Of a stretch of DNA of 64,000 bases, positions 8,593 to 18,255 are shown in pieces (position 1 is the first letter of the stretch; every line of letters starts with the position of its first letter). The notes below the pieces were generated by a model that searched no databases, had not been told where the DNA came from, and was given only the letters and a program-made list of their open reading frames with translations. The translations under genes were made by a program, and so were the position numbers. The DNA is from Tsukamurella tyrosinosolvens (lineage in GTDB: Bacteria > Actinomycetota > Actinomycetes > Mycobacteriales > Mycobacteriaceae), in the NCBI RefSeq assembly GCF_900104775.1, contig NZ_FNSA01000003.1:1240001-1304000 (forward strand), written 5' to 3'.

Positions 8593-8623
8593 AGATCCCG
8601 CGCGGTGTGACCGTGCGGGATCT
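8593..8623 (+). terminator. Intrinsic terminator after DUF3117 gene
   Basis: Arms AGATCCCGC (8593-8601) and GCGGGATCT (8615-8623) form a 9-bp stem, with further pairing in the loop, followed by TCTCGTT. It lies 23 nt after the stop codon and before the methyltransferase start. Confidence 0.7.
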
Positions 8624-8643
8624 TCTCGTTCACAGGGGGTCCC

Positions 8644-9507
8644 ATGGTGCACGTACCGCCCGGACTGGTCGCGGTCCTGCCCGCGCTCGCCTGCCCGCAC
8701 TGCGGGGGCGGCTTCGACGCCGACGGCGGCACGCTGCTGTGCCCGGCCGGTCACTCCTTCGACGTCGCCCGCCAGGGCTACGTCTCCCTGCTCGCCGGTG
8801 ACGCGAGCGGCCTGATCGCCGACGACGCCGCGATGATCGCCGCCCGGGAGCGCTTCTTCGCGACCGGCCACTACGAAACCTTCCACGCCGCGGTGGCGGC
8901 GGCCGCCGCCACCGCGCCCCACGGCACGGTCCTCGACTGCGGCGCGGGCGAGGGGGAGTACCTCGCGCGGGCCTGCGCGGTCCGCGCCGCGAACGGGCTC
9001 GGCGGCACCGGCATCGGGCTCGATCTCTCCAAGCCCGCCGCCCGGCGCACCGCCCGGCGGGGGCCGTCGATCGGGGCGGTCGTCGCGAACGGGTGGGCGC
9101 GCCTGCCCGTCGCCGACGGTGCCGTCGCCGCGGTCCTGTCGGTCTTCGCGCCCCGCAACGCCGCCGAGTTCGCGCGCGTGCTCGGTCCCGGCGGCCGGCT
9201 CGTCGTGCTCACCCCCGGGCCGCGGCACCTGCGCGAGATCGTCGAGCCGCTCGGGATGATCTCCGTCGAGGAGGGGAAGGTCGCCCGGCTCGACGGTGCG
9301 CTGCACGACTTCTCACTCGTCTCGCGCGAGAAGCACGAGTGGGTCATGGATCTCACCGCGGAGGCCGCGGCCGACCTCGTCGCGATGGGGCCGAGCGCGC
9401 ACCACGGTGCGCCCGAGGAGCGGGCGGCCGCCATCGCCCGGCTGACCGCCGGCGGCACCGCCGCCGTGACGGCGTCGGGCACCGTCAGCGTCTACGCGGT
9501 GCGGTAG
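8644..9507 (+). CDS. Putative 23S rRNA (guanine-N1)-methyltransferase, RlmA/TlrB-like
   Basis: A 287-residue SAM-dependent methyltransferase with an N-terminal zinc ribbon. CPHCGGGFD and CPAGHSFDVARQGYVSLL (about residues 17-55) match the RlmA(I)/RlmA(II) group, whose members methylate G745 or G748 of 23S rRNA. The SAM motif I reads VLDCGAGEGEYLARA (about 98-112), and FAPRNAAEFARVLGPGGRLVVLTPG is the motif IV-VI region. TlrB-type G748 methylation gives tylosin resistance in producers, but which guanine this enzyme methylates cannot be read from the sequence. A terminator lies between it and DUF3117, so it is a separate unit. It converges on glgM. Confidence 0.82.
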   Translation: MVHVPPGLVAVLPALACPHCGGGFDADGGTLLCPAGHSFDVARQGYVSLLAGDASGLIADDAAMIAARERFFATGHYETFHAAVAAAAATAPHGTVLDCGAGEGEYLARACAVRAANGLGGTGIGLDLSKPAARRTARRGPSIGAVVANGWARLPVADGAVAAVLSVFAPRNAAEFARVLGPGGRLVVLTPGPRHLREIVEPLGMISVEEGKVARLDGALHDFSLVSREKHEWVMDLTAEAAADLVAMGPSAHHGAPEERAAAIARLTAGGTAAVTASGTVSVYAVR

Positions 9508-9538
9508 CGGCGCGCCGGTCGTGCGTTGAGCGCGCGGG

Positions 9539-10720
9539 CTATCCGCGGGCGGCGATGGCGTGCCGGTAGACGTCCAGGGTCTGCGCGGCGATGGACTCCC
9601 AACTGAAATCGGCGACGGCCCGCGCCCGGCCGGCGGCGCCGTACGCGGCTGCGCGCGCCGGGTCCGCGCAGAGCGCGTTCACGGCGTCGGCGAGCCCGGC
9701 CTCGAAGGCGTCGGTGTGCGCCTCGTCGTAGTGCACGAGCGTGCCCGTGTCGCCGTCCACGACCACCTCGGGGATGCCGCCCACGTCCGACGCGACGACC
9801 GCGGTGCCGCACGCCATGGCCTCGAGGTTGACGATGCCCAGCGGCTCGTACACCGACGGGCAGACGAACACCGTGGCGGCGCTGAGGATCTCGCGCACCT
9901 TCGGAGTGGGGAGCATGTCCTGCACCCAGTGCACGCCGTCCCGCGACTCGGCGAGCGCGGCCACCGCATCCGCGGTCTCCGCGGCGATCTCGGGGGTGTC
10001 CGGAGCGCCGGCACAGAGCACGAGTTGGATGTCCGGATCGAACCGGTGTGCCGCGGCCACCAGGTGTTTCACACCCTTCTGGCGCGTGATGCGGCCGACG
10101 AACGCCGCGATGGGGCGGTCCGGGTCGACGCCGCGCTCGACCAGCGGGGAGTCCTCGCCGAAGGTGGGGGCCGGGTGCCAGACCTCCGAATCGATGCCGT
10201 TGAGCACGACGTGGACCCGGGCGGGATCGAGGTTCGGGTAGGCGTCGAGCACGTCGTCCGCCATGCCGCGGCTCACGGCGATCACCGCATCGGCGTATTC
10301 GACGGCGTTGCGCTCGGCCCAGCTGGAGAGGCGGTAGCCGCCGCCCAGCTGCTCGGCCTTCCACGGGCGGTGGGGTTCGAGCGAGTGCGCGGTGAGGACG
10401 TGCGGCACGCCGTAGAGCTGTGCGGCGACGTGCCCGGCGAAGCCGGTGTACCAGGTGTGGCTGTGCACCACCTCGGCCTCGGCGGCGAGGTTCGCCATCC
10501 GCAGGTCGGTGGAGAACATCTCGAGGGCCGTGTTCGCGCCGGCGAGCTCGGGGTCCGGGCCGGAGACCGTGACGCCGTCCATGTCCGGCCGCGGGGCGCC
10601 CATGCAGTGCACGTCGACCTCGCAGAGGCTGCGCAGTCGCGCGACGAGTTCGGTCACGTGCACGCCCGCTCCGCCGTACACCTCGGGCGGGTACTCCCTC
10701 GTCATCATCGCTACACGCAT
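9539..10720 (-). CDS. glgM: Alpha-maltose-1-phosphate synthase (GT4, formerly glycogen synthase)
   Basis: A 393-residue GT4-family glycosyltransferase. It uses ADP-glucose and glucose-1-phosphate to make alpha-maltose-1-phosphate for the GlgE alpha-glucan route (Rv1212c, earlier glgA). It begins [20 protein letters not shown], with the N-terminal glycine-rich donor loop. [20 protein letters not shown] starts the C-domain, and [20 protein letters not shown] gives the E-x7-E nucleotide-sugar motif. It diverges from glgC, the ADP-glucose pyrophosphorylase that makes its donor. A TAGCGT -10 element is 6 nt before the ATG, so the transcript is probably leaderless. Confidence 0.93.
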   Translation of the reverse strand: MRVAMMTREYPPEVYGGAGVHVTELVARLRSLCEVDVHCMGAPRPDMDGVTVSGPDPELAGANTALEMFSTDLRMANLAAEAEVVHSHTWYTGFAGHVAAQLYGVPHVLTAHSLEPHRPWKAEQLGGGYRLSSWAERNAVEYADAVIAVSRGMADDVLDAYPNLDPARVHVVLNGIDSEVWHPAPTFGEDSPLVERGVDPDRPIAAFVGRITRQKGVKHLVAAAHRFDPDIQLVLCAGAPDTPEIAAETADAVAALAESRDGVHWVQDMLPTPKVREILSAATVFVCPSVYEPLGIVNLEAMACGTAVVASDVGGIPEVVVDGDTGTLVHYDEAHTDAFEAGLADAVNALCADPARAAAYGAAGRARAVADFSWESIAAQTLDVYRHAIAARG

Positions 10721-10887
10721 GGCACCACGCTAGAGCCTGCCGGGGCCGCACGCAGCCGGTTCGACGGAGCCCGAGCGGTGCGGTTCACCTGTGGTTCTCC
10801 GCCCGGACGCCTGTGCATCGCCGTGGAACAGGATGCACTGTCGCAGAACGCTGCACGGGTGCCCGGATTGGGGTTAGCGTGGACCCC
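10721..10887. promoter_or_regulatory. Divergent glgM-glgC promoter region
   Basis: The 167-nt gap holds a -10 hexamer TAGCGT for each gene: minus strand at 10727-10732, 6 nt before the glgM ATG, and plus strand at 10875-10880, 7 nt before the glgC GTG. Neither start has an RBS. An inverted repeat GTGCATC (10813-10819) / GATGCAC (10832-10838), with a third TGCAC near 10852, is a candidate operator on the glgC side. Confidence 0.55.
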
Positions 10888-12105
10888 GTGAGCAACCAGC
10901 CTCGTGTCCTGGGAATCGTCCTCGCCGGCGGCGAGGGCAAGCGCCTGTATCCGCTGACCGCGGACCGCGCGAAGCCCGCCGTGCCCTTCGGCGGTTCGTA
11001 CCGCCTCATCGACTTCGTGCTGTCGAACCTGGTGAACGCCGGGTATCAGCGGTTGTGCGTGCTGACCCAGTACAAGTCGCACTCGCTGGACCGGCACATC
11101 AGCCAGACGTGGCGCATGTTCGGCTTCCGCGGCGAGTACATCACTCCCGTCCCGGCGCAGCAGCGCGTGGGCAAGCGCTGGTTCACGGGCAGTGCGGACG
11201 CGATCTTCCAGTCGATGAACCTCATCACCGACGACGATCCCGACTACATCGTGGTCTTCGGCGCCGACCACGTGTACCGGATGGACCCGTCGCAGATGGT
11301 GCAGGCGCACATCGAATCCGGTGCGGGCGTCACCGTTGCGGGCATCCGCGTGCCGCGGGCCGAGGCGAAGGCCTTCGGCTGCATCGAGTCCGACGATTCC
11401 GGCCGCATCACCCAGTTCCTGGAGAAGCCCGCGGACCCGCCCGGCACCCCCGACGACCCGGAGGTCACCTTCGCGTCGATGGGCAACTACGTCTTCAGCC
11501 GGCAGGCCCTCGTCGAGGCGATCATCGCCGACGCCGAGAACCCGGATTCCGACCACGACATGGGCGGCGACATCATTCCCGCCTTCGTGGCCCGCGGGGA
11601 GGCCGCCGTCTACGACTTCAGCGACAACAAGGTGCCCGGCGCCACCGAGCGCGACGCCGGCTACTGGCGCGACGTCGGGACGATCGACGCCTTCTACGAG
11701 GCGCACATGGACCTCGTCTCCGTGTACCCGATCTTCAACCTCTACAACCGTCAGTGGCCCATCCGCTGCGAGAACGACAACCTCCCGCCGGCGAAGTTCG
11801 CGCGCGGTGGTCTCGCGCAGGAGTCCATGGTCGGCGCCGGCAGCATCATCTCCGGCGCGACGGTGCGTAACTCCGTCATCGGCGCCAACGTCACCATCGG
11901 CGACGGGGCGACCGTCGAGGGCTCCGTGCTCATGCCCGGCGTGAAGATCGAGCCCGGCGCCGTCGTCCGGAAGGCGATCCTCGACAAGAACGTCGTGGTG
12001 GGCCGCGGGGAGATCCTCGGCGTGAACCTCGACCGCGAGCGCGAGCGGTTCAACGTCTCCGCCGGTGGCGTGGTCACCGTCGGCAAGGGCATCCGGATCG
12101 GCTGA
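10888..12105 (+). CDS. glgC: Glucose-1-phosphate adenylyltransferase
   Basis: A 405-residue ADP-glucose pyrophosphorylase that makes ADP-glucose from ATP and glucose-1-phosphate for alpha-glucan synthesis. The N-terminal nucleotidyltransferase loop [20 protein letters not shown] is followed by [33 protein letters not shown] contains the glucose-1-phosphate site. The C-terminal part is a left-handed beta-helix of hexapeptide-like repeats ([20 protein letters not shown]). I start at the GTG at 10888 (MSNQPRVLG); the ATG 75 nt upstream would add 25 non-conserved residues and lies upstream of the -10 element. It diverges from glgM. Confidence 0.95.
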   Translation: MSNQPRVLGIVLAGGEGKRLYPLTADRAKPAVPFGGSYRLIDFVLSNLVNAGYQRLCVLTQYKSHSLDRHISQTWRMFGFRGEYITPVPAQQRVGKRWFTGSADAIFQSMNLITDDDPDYIVVFGADHVYRMDPSQMVQAHIESGAGVTVAGIRVPRAEAKAFGCIESDDSGRITQFLEKPADPPGTPDDPEVTFASMGNYVFSRQALVEAIIADAENPDSDHDMGGDIIPAFVARGEAAVYDFSDNKVPGATERDAGYWRDVGTIDAFYEAHMDLVSVYPIFNLYNRQWPIRCENDNLPPAKFARGGLAQESMVGAGSIISGATVRNSVIGANVTIGDGATVEGSVLMPGVKIEPGAVVRKAILDKNVVVGRGEILGVNLDRERERFNVSAGGVVTVGKGIRIG

Positions 12106-12106
12106 C

Positions 12107-12835
12107 GTGTCGCGGTCCCGCGCGTGGACGAGCGCGCTCGGGCTGATGCTGCTGTGGTGGTGCGCGACCTACGGGTTCGGGTCGCTCGACCACCCCCTGG
12201 TATGGCTGCGGTGGTTCCCGCACGTGGGCATGGTCGTCACGGATGCGCTGAGCTTCCTCGTCGTTCTTCTGGCGTCCTGGCGGCTGGGCCTGTTCGACGG
12301 TGCGCTGTTCCGCCTCGGTCGGGTCCGGGCGTGGGCGTGGCTGGTGCCGCCGCTGCTCGTCGCGTGCCTGTACCCGTTGATCGGCCGCGACGGGGTGCCG
12401 GGGATCTACGGCCAGTCGTGGGTCCTGCTGTCATTGGCCGCCGGGACGGCTGCGACCGGGATCTCGGAGGAGTTCGGGACGCGCGGGCCGGCGATGACGG
12501 CGCTGCTGCGCGCCGAACGCCCCGTGGTGGCGGCGGTCGCCACATCGGTGGTCTTCGGGGTGATGCACGTGGGGAACGCGCTGTTCGGGCAGTCCGCGAG
12601 CGCGACGGCGTGGCAGGTGGTGACCGCCGGCTCCGCGGGTTTCCTGTGGGCCGGTGCCCGGCTGGTCACCGGGTCGCTCTGGCCGGGGATCGTGCTCCAC
12701 GCGCTGAGCAACTTCCTGCAGATCGCCTCGCCCGGCCCGACGCCGCAGTGGTTCCAGTGCGTGGTGGCCGTGTTCTCGGTGGTCTGGGGACTGGTGCTGA
12801 TCCGGGTGGCGGGTAGGTCCGCGGCGTCACGCTGA
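12107..12835 (+). CDS. CPBP-family intramembrane glutamic protease homologue
   Basis: A 242-residue integral membrane protein with about seven hydrophobic segments. The three CPBP motifs are present: ISEEFGTRGP (EExxxR, near residue 120), FGVMHVGNALFG (FxxxH) and LWPGIVLHALSNF (HxxxN/D). These are the catalytic Glu and His residues of Abi/Rce1-type proteases. Family members cleave prenylated proteins, process bacteriocins or give self-immunity; the substrate here is unknown. It starts with a GTG 1 nt after the glgC stop and has no own RBS, so it is read from the glgC transcript. The next operon has its own promoter. Confidence 0.85.
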   Translation: MSRSRAWTSALGLMLLWWCATYGFGSLDHPLVWLRWFPHVGMVVTDALSFLVVLLASWRLGLFDGALFRLGRVRAWAWLVPPLLVACLYPLIGRDGVPGIYGQSWVLLSLAAGTAATGISEEFGTRGPAMTALLRAERPVVAAVATSVVFGVMHVGNALFGQSASATAWQVVTAGSAGFLWAGARLVTGSLWPGIVLHALSNFLQIASPGPTPQWFQCVVAVFSVVWGLVLIRVAGRSAASR

Positions 12836-12843
12836 ATCCGTCT

Positions 12844-12873
12844 TGCGTTCGAGCGCGCTCGAAGCCCTAGCTT
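12844..12873 (+). promoter_or_regulatory. Leaderless promoter with 16-bp palindrome, SDR-MerR operon
   Basis: TTGCGT (12844-12849) and TAGCTT (12868-12873) form a promoter with an 18-nt spacer filled by the perfect 16-bp palindrome TTCGAGCGCGCTCGAA (12848-12863). The SDR ATG follows 7 nt after the -10. A dyad inside an over-long spacer is the hallmark of a MerR operator, and a MerR gene is the second gene of the operon. Confidence 0.7.
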
Positions 12874-12880
12874 CGCAAGC

Positions 12881-13729
12881 ATGACGACGAACAGAGAATC
12901 GAATTGGCTGATCACAGGCGCTTCGCAGGGCTTCGGCCGGTGCCTGGTGGAGGACGCACTGCGGCGCGGCGACGCCGTGACGGCGGTGGTCCGCGACGGG
13001 GTATCCGTGCACGATCTCGTCGCCGCCCATCCGGGGCGGCTGGACGTGATCGAGGCCGACCTGCGTGACGAGCGGGCGGTGGATCGGGTCGCCGACCGGA
13101 TCGCGCGGTCGCGGATCGACGTCCTGGTCAACAACGTCGGGCGAGCGATCAGCGGCTCGGCGGAGGATCTGGGGATGGCGCAGTTGCGGGAGCAACTGGA
13201 GCTGAACTTCTTCGCCGCTGCGGCGCTGACCCGCGCGGCGCTGCCGGGGATGCGGCACCGTCGGACGGGAACGATCGTGCAGATGAGCAGCCAGGGCGGC
13301 CGCTTGTCGTTTCCTGGAGTGGGCGCGTACTCGGCGAGCAAGTTCGCCCTGGAGGGATGGTCCGAGGGGCTTGCGGCCGAGGTGGCCGAGTTCGGTATCA
13401 GAGTCCTACTGATCGAGCCGTCGCGGTTCCGAACCGGCTTCAACACTGCGCATTCGCTGGAGGTCGCGGCACCGTCCGACGCCTACGCCGGCACCGTCGG
13501 AGTCGTTCAGAACGGACTGGCGAGTGCGGACGGCGAGCAGGAGGGCGACCCTGTGCGCGCGGCGCGGATCATCGGGGACGTGGTCCGGTCGGAGCGGGTG
13601 CCGCTCCGACTGCCATTGGGCTCCGAGGCGGTGGACCGACTGTTGCGCGCCTACACTGCGGCGATCGACGGTGTCCGCGAGTGGGGAGACATCGCTGGAT
13701 CCGCGGACTTTCCGAGTGAAGGAGCGTGA
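12881..13729 (+). CDS. SDR-family NAD(P)-dependent oxidoreductase
   Basis: A 282-residue classical short-chain dehydrogenase. The cofactor glycine motif TGASQGFG is at residues 13-20, NNVGRA is the NNAG equivalent, and the catalytic Ser and YSASK follow (QMSSQGGRLSFPGVGAYSASK). It shows the size and sequence style of the oxidoreductases often paired with MerR regulators. The substrate is unknown. No RBS precedes the ATG; a -10 lies 7 nt upstream, so translation is probably leaderless. Its stop overlaps the alternative start of the MerR gene. GC content and codon choice look a little lower than in the neighbouring glg and fbi genes, which fits acquisition by transfer. Confidence 0.87.
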   Translation: MTTNRESNWLITGASQGFGRCLVEDALRRGDAVTAVVRDGVSVHDLVAAHPGRLDVIEADLRDERAVDRVADRIARSRIDVLVNNVGRAISGSAEDLGMAQLREQLELNFFAAAALTRAALPGMRHRRTGTIVQMSSQGGRLSFPGVGAYSASKFALEGWSEGLAAEVAEFGIRVLLIEPSRFRTGFNTAHSLEVAAPSDAYAGTVGVVQNGLASADGEQEGDPVRAARIIGDVVRSERVPLRLPLGSEAVDRLLRAYTAAIDGVREWGDIAGSADFPSEGA

Positions 13730-13734
13730 CTACG

Positions 13735-14211
13735 GTGGCGACCGACGATGTGATGGCGCGGGTACTCCGCGAGGTGGACGAGTACACGGAGATCGATGGG
13801 GCGGTCTCGGTGGAGGCGATTCACCGGCTCGTCGATGCGGGGGACGATCCGCCGGTGCGGTCGATCGCGGAAGTGGCGGACATGCTTGAACTCTCGCCGC
13901 ACTCGATCCGGTACTACGAGCGGGCGGGTCTGATCGCCGTGGATAGGGACTCCCTCGGGCACCGGATGTATGACGCCGAGGCGCAACGCCGACTGGTGTT
14001 CATCACCCGAATGAGACTGTCCGGGATGCCGATGCGGGACCTTCAGCACTACGTCGAACTGGTCGACCTGGGGGAGGATTCCGTCGAGGAGCGGCTCGAG
14101 ATGCTCCTCGAGCATCGGGACACCATTCGGCGCCGGATGCGTGAGCTGACGCTGTCCCTAGCTGCTACCGAGTACAAGATCGCCGCATATGGCCGGCGAC
14201 GGGCGCACTGA
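13735..14211 (+). CDS. MerR-family transcriptional regulator
   Basis: A 158-residue regulator. The MerR head RSIAEVADMLELSPHSIRYYERAGLI (about residues 39-64), with RMYDAEAQRRLVFITRMRLSGMP, is followed by a dimerisation helix and a short C-terminus. There is no Cys pair for metals, so an organic ligand is more likely. I prefer the GTG at 13735 because GAAGGAG (13718-13724) is 10 nt before it; the GTG at 13726, which overlaps the SDR stop, is only 1 nt after that RBS. About 35 residues precede the HTH, which is unusual for the family. It probably controls its own operon through the palindrome at 12848-12863. Confidence 0.86.
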   Translation: MATDDVMARVLREVDEYTEIDGAVSVEAIHRLVDAGDDPPVRSIAEVADMLELSPHSIRYYERAGLIAVDRDSLGHRMYDAEAQRRLVFITRMRLSGMPMRDLQHYVELVDLGEDSVEERLEMLLEHRDTIRRRMRELTLSLAATEYKIAAYGRRRAH

Positions 14212-14241
14212 CAGGACGAACGCCCCAGCGACGCGGTCCGG

Positions 14242-15048
14242 TCAGGCCGCGTCGGCGCGGGCGAGCAGGCCGCCCGAGGAGCCGCGGAGGATGATCTCGA
14301 CGACGGCGTCGGCATCGTCGGACATGGGGACGTGACCGCTGCCCGGGAGCCAGATGTGCTCGGCCTCCGGCAGCTGGCGGCGAGCGCGCCGGCCCTGGTA
14401 CGGGAGCAGGACGCGGTCCTGCGTGCCCCACGCGATCGTGATGGGGACGTCGGCGGCGATGTCGGCCTCGAACGGGAACGCGCCGCCGATGATGTCGCGG
14501 AGCGTGTGGCGGGCGCCGACCATGTTCTGCAGGTCGCCGAGCACGCGATCGGCGGCCAGGCGCTCGCCGTGCGTCATCAGCGAGGCGAGCATCAGCCGCC
14601 GGCCGATGCCGCTGCGGGTGAGCAGCGGCGCGAGCGGTGCCGCCACGCGGCCCGCGGTGATCAGCGCGGCGAAATGCGCGCGGATCAGCTGGAAGTCCTT
14701 CTCGTCGCGCCAGAAGCCCGCGGGCGAGAGCCCCGTCGCGCTGCTGACGATGCCGCTGGCCGCCGCCTCGAGCGCGATGCGGCCGCCCAGCGAGTTGCCG
14801 GCGATGTGCGGGCGCACGAGCCCGAGCTCGTCGAACAGGTCCTCCAGATGCTGCTGCAGGGCCTCCTGGACCGTCCGGCCCGCGAGGTCGAGCGCGGGGG
14901 ACTCGCCGTGGCCGGGGAGGTCGAACAGGATGACCTCGCGGTGCTCCCCGAGCCGCTCGGCCACGGGGTACCAGGCCTGACGGCGGTGCGCGATGCCGTG
15001 GACCAGGACCAGCGGCTCGCCCGAGCCGAATCGTTCGTACGCCAACAT
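14242..15048 (-). CDS. Alpha/beta-fold hydrolase
   Basis: A 268-residue serine hydrolase. The oxyanion region VLVHGIAHRRQAW, the nucleophile elbow AGNSLGGRIAL, the acid region ITIAWGTQDRVLLPYQ and the catalytic His in LPGSGHVPMSDDADAV give the full triad. DLPGHGESP is the typical loop after strand 4. Sequence resembles the MhpC/epoxide-hydrolase-like group; the substrate cannot be assigned. It converges on the MerR gene with a 30-nt gap and is transcribed alone. Confidence 0.85.
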   Translation of the reverse strand: MLAYERFGSGEPLVLVHGIAHRRQAWYPVAERLGEHREVILFDLPGHGESPALDLAGRTVQEALQQHLEDLFDELGLVRPHIAGNSLGGRIALEAAASGIVSSATGLSPAGFWRDEKDFQLIRAHFAALITAGRVAAPLAPLLTRSGIGRRLMLASLMTHGERLAADRVLGDLQNMVGARHTLRDIIGGAFPFEADIAADVPITIAWGTQDRVLLPYQGRRARRQLPEAEHIWLPGSGHVPMSDDADAVVEIILRGSSGGLLARADAA

Positions 15049-15225
15049 CTCGTGCCACCTCGTCGTGGTCGGGCGGGCGGGGCCCGCGGGGTCCGACGGT
15101 GCGCCGGACGGATTGTTCGGAGCGTACGGATTGATAGATCTAGGCGCAATACCTCTCAGAAAAGTTGCTGGTGATCGGTTCCGCTGTGTGCGGGCGCTCC
15201 CGGCGGCCGTCCTGCGGCGCTGCGA

Positions 15226-15783
15226 TCAGTCGCGGGCGAGGGCGGCGCGCACCTGGTGGGCCACGGTGGTGTGCTCCGCGGATTCCGGCAGGGCGTCGAC
15301 GGGCCACCAGCGCAGGTCGTTCGACTCGTCGCTGATCGCGAGCTCCGGCGTGCCGGCGCCCACGGCGAAGGCGCGGAAGCGCAGGTCCAGGTGGCGGGTC
15401 GGGACGCCGAGGGAGCAGCGGATCGGGTGGGTGTGCAGCGTGAGGAGATCGGCGTCGAGGACGAGATCGGCCAGGCCCGACTCCTCGTGCCCCTCGCGGA
15501 GCGCCGCGGCGGCCACCGTCGAATCGGCGTCCTCGCAGTGCCCGCCCAGCTGCAGCCACTCGCCGACCCGCGGATGGTGGGTGAGGACGACGTGGGTCCG
15601 GGCCTCGTTGAGGATCACCACCGACGCCGTGATGTGGCCCGGCACGTTGGCGCGGGCGCATGCGTTCGGCTGGGCGTCGAGGAAGGCGAGCACGGTGTGG
15701 CGCAGGGCGTCGTCGGCGTCGGTGCGGGCGTCGAACCGGGCGAGGACGTCGATCGCGGAGGCGTGTAGAGACGCGAAAGTCAC
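15226..15783 (-). CDS. NUDIX hydrolase downstream of fbiB
   Basis: A 185-residue Nudix protein. The Nudix helix reads GGHCEDADSTVAAAALREGH then EESGL, with the catalytic REGHEE glutamates present and Asp in place of the first Glu of the box. The N-terminus is helical, and the preceding loop HHPRVGEWLQLGGH is typical of the ADP-ribose/NTP Nudix group. The GTG start at 15783 lies 4 nt after the fbiB stop, so it forms an operon with fbiA and fbiB. A role in F420 metabolism, such as clearing a nucleotide by-product, is possible but is only suggested by context. Confidence 0.85.
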   Translation of the reverse strand: MTFASLHASAIDVLARFDARTDADDALRHTVLAFLDAQPNACARANVPGHITASVVILNEARTHVVLTHHPRVGEWLQLGGHCEDADSTVAAAALREGHEESGLADLVLDADLLTLHTHPIRCSLGVPTRHLDLRFRAFAVGAGTPELAISDESNDLRWWPVDALPESAEHTTVAHQVRAALARD

Positions 15784-15787
15784 TCGG

Positions 15788-17233
15788 CTACCGTCCTTCC
15801 GGCCCAACAGGGGGCTCGCCGGCCTGTGCGGCGCCGCCGGGAGCGGGTATCTCGATGAGCATGTCGCCCGGCGGGAGGGGCGGCCGGGGCGTCGAGAGCA
15901 CGGACGGGTCGGCCGGGTAGCCGACGGCGATCGCGCCCGCGGGTCGGTAGTCGTCGGGGAGTCCCAGCACCTCGCGGACGGTGTCGGCGGCGAAGATCGT
16001 CGACCCCACCCAGCAGCTGCCGATCCCGCGCACGGCGAGGGCCACGAGCAGCGACTGCACCGCCGCGCCGACGGCCACGGTGAACATCGTCTCCTCGGCC
16101 GCGGTCCGTCGCGCGTCCGGGTAGGCGTGGGCACCGTCGGGGACCATGAACGGGAGGATCAGTTCCGGGGCGTCGTAGAGCAGCTGCCCGCGCCGCACCC
16201 GCTTCGTGACGGACTCGGGGGTGCGCCCGTCGCCGGAGAGGTCCTGCGCCCATTGCTCCTTCATGGCGTCCAGGAGCGCCGTACGGCGCTCCGCGTCCCG
16301 CACCCAGACGAACCGCACCGGATGCGTGTGGTGCGGCGCAGGAGCCGTCAGGGCCTCCGCGACGGCGTCGCGGACGTCCTCGGCCGGCACCGGCTCGTCG
16401 GCGAAGGCGCGGATGGAGCGGCGCACGAGCAGCCCCTGCCGGCGAGCCAGCTCGACGCCGGTGTGGAACAGGTCGTCCTCGCCGGGGCGCACGAGGCCGC
16501 GGGCCGTCGCGAGCGGCGAATCCGCCTCGGGCGCGCGCACCGCGAAGCCGCGCACCACGGCGACCGGAACGCCGCCCAGCTTGCCCTTGACGAGGTCCGC
16601 GGCGGCGGCCAGCTCGTCGGCGACGGCGATCTCGGTGACCACCAGGTCGTTGCCGTAGGCGTCGACCGCGCCCGCGTATCCGTGCAGGACCTCCATGCCG
16701 GCGGCGCCGATCGCGGCGTCCGTCTGGCCGTTGCGCCAGGCGCGGCCCATGGTGTCGGTGACCAGGACGGCGACGTCCACGCCGAGGCGCTCGCGCAGTC
16801 CGGCCCGGACGGTGGCCGCGCTGCCGTCGGGATCCTCGGGCAGCAGGGCGACGGTGTCGGAGGCCACGTTCGAGGCGTCCACGCCGGACGCGGCCTGCAC
16901 GATGCCGAGCCTGTTCTCGGTGATCCAGGTGCGGCCCTTGGTCGCCAGGACGCGCACCGACTCCTCGGCGATCAGGCGGCGCCGGAAGGCGTCCCGCTCC
17001 TCGGGGTCCGACGGTGCCTCGAGGACCCGGCCCTCCGCCTTCGAGAAGACCTTCGAGGTGACGACCACGACGTCGCCGTCCGCTAGCCAGGGAGCGGCGT
17101 CCGAGAGGAGGGCGGCGACGTCGTCGCCCGGCGTCACCTCGGGGACGCCGAGGACGGGGAGGATCTCGAGCGACGCGGCGCCGTGATCGCGCTCGGGGCG
17201 CGACGCCCGACCATCGGGCCCGGGCGTGCTCAC
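15788..17233 (-). CDS. fbiB: Bifunctional F420 biosynthesis protein FbiB
   Basis: A 481-residue two-domain enzyme. The N-half (about residues 20-260) is coenzyme F420-0:L-glutamate ligase, with [34 protein letters not shown] and the [10 protein letters not shown] region. The C-half (about 270-460) is an FMN-binding nitroreductase-like domain that reduces dehydro-F420-0, with [20 protein letters not shown] and [28 protein letters not shown]. The order matches mycobacterial FbiB (Rv3262). The GTG start overlaps the fbiA stop (GTGA), giving coupled translation. The frame stays open far upstream into fbiA, but that part is shadow. Confidence 0.95.
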   Translation of the reverse strand: MSTPGPDGRASRPERDHGAASLEILPVLGVPEVTPGDDVAALLSDAAPWLADGDVVVVTSKVFSKAEGRVLEAPSDPEERDAFRRRLIAEESVRVLATKGRTWITENRLGIVQAASGVDASNVASDTVALLPEDPDGSAATVRAGLRERLGVDVAVLVTDTMGRAWRNGQTDAAIGAAGMEVLHGYAGAVDAYGNDLVVTEIAVADELAAAADLVKGKLGGVPVAVVRGFAVRAPEADSPLATARGLVRPGEDDLFHTGVELARRQGLLVRRSIRAFADEPVPAEDVRDAVAEALTAPAPHHTHPVRFVWVRDAERRTALLDAMKEQWAQDLSGDGRTPESVTKRVRRGQLLYDAPELILPFMVPDGAHAYPDARRTAAEETMFTVAVGAAVQSLLVALAVRGIGSCWVGSTIFAADTVREVLGLPDDYRPAGAIAVGYPADPSVLSTPRPPLPPGDMLIEIPAPGGAAQAGEPPVGPEGR

Positions 17234-18255
17234 AGGCCCACCAGGACGAGGCCGGCGTCGATCATCGCCGCGGTCGCCTGCGGGGAGCTCATGAGCAGGG
17301 GCACCGCGGCGACGGGCAGGCCGTCGATCGCCACGCCCGCGTCCTCCTCCGAGACGAGCCAGCCGTCGAGGATGCCGTTGCCACTCCGGGCGCCGAAGTG
17401 CTCGCCGATCGCCTGGGCGCTCGTCTCGATGCCGAGCACGTCCAGGCAGCGGTCTGCCATGCCGCGCAGCGGGGCGCCGCCGATCACGGGGGAGACGCCG
17501 ACGACGCGAGCGCTCGTGGTGCGCAGCGCCGCGCGGATCCCGCCGACGGACAGGATCGCGCCGATCGAGACGACCGGGTTCGACGGGGCGAGGAAGACCA
17601 CGTCGGCCTCCTCGATGGCGGCGATCGCGGCCCGCGACGCCTGCGCCTTGCCGGACCCGCCCCCGTCGGCGCCGCCCACCTGGGCGAAGCCGAACGTCTC
17701 GATGTCGGCGCGGTACCGCACCCACCATTCCTGGAAGTGGATGGCCTTCTTGGCGCCGTCGGTGGAGTCGGGGTCGGCGACCACGACGTGCGTCTCGTGC
17801 CGGCCGTCGGTCGCGGGCAGCAGGCGCACGCCCGGCTGCCAGCGGTTGCACAGCGCCGCCGTGACATCCGTGAGCGGATACCCGGAGGAGAGCATCTGCG
17901 TGCGGATGAGGTGGGTCGCGAGGTCTCGGTCGCCGAGGCCGAACCAGTCCGGGTCGGCGCCGTACTTCGCGAGCTCCTCCTTCGCGTGCCAGGTCTCGTT
18001 GCGGTGGCCCCACCCGCGCTCGGTGTCGATGCCGCCGCCCAGGGTGTACATGCAGGTGTCGAGGTCGGGGCAGATCCGGACGCCGTGCATCCACGCGTCG
18101 TCGCCGACGTTCACCACTGCGGTCACGGAGTGGTCGCCGGCACCGTCGGGGACGGAGCCGTCCTTGTCCGGGAACGGCGTCACCCCGAAACGCTCGCGTG
18201 CGCCCTCGAGGAACCGCGCACCGCCGACACCGCCCACCAGCACCGTCACCTTCAC
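17230..18255 (-). CDS. fbiA: 2-phospho-L-lactate transferase FbiA
   Basis: A 341-residue enzyme that transfers the phosphoenolpyruvyl or lactyl phosphate moiety from the guanylated donor to Fo, giving dehydro-F420-0 or F420-0. It begins [20 protein letters not shown], the family's glycine-rich nucleotide loop. [20 protein letters not shown] and [19 protein letters not shown] are conserved blocks. A TACCCT -10 lies 7 nt before the GTG on the minus strand with no RBS, so the mRNA is probably leaderless. It heads the fbiA-fbiB-nudix operon and diverges from whiB2, as Rv3261 does from Rv3260c. Confidence 0.95.
   Translation of the reverse strand: MKVTVLVGGVGGARFLEGARERFGVTPFPDKDGSVPDGAGDHSVTAVVNVGDDAWMHGVRICPDLDTCMYTLGGGIDTERGWGHRNETWHAKEELAKYGADPDWFGLGDRDLATHLIRTQMLSSGYPLTDVTAALCNRWQPGVRLLPATDGRHETHVVVADPDSTDGAKKAIHFQEWWVRYRADIETFGFAQVGGADGGGSGKAQASRAAIAAIEEADVVFLAPSNPVVSIGAILSVGGIRAALRTTSARVVGVSPVIGGAPLRGMADRCLDVLGIETSAQAIGEHFGARSGNGILDGWLVSEEDAGVAIDGLPVAAVPLLMSSPQATAAMIDAGLVLVGL

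Noticed and set aside
14212-15225. Mobile element around the hydrolase and lower-GC SDR-MerR genes
   Set aside because: No transposase, terminal repeats, tRNA or integrase is visible; the accessory character rests only on context and codon use.
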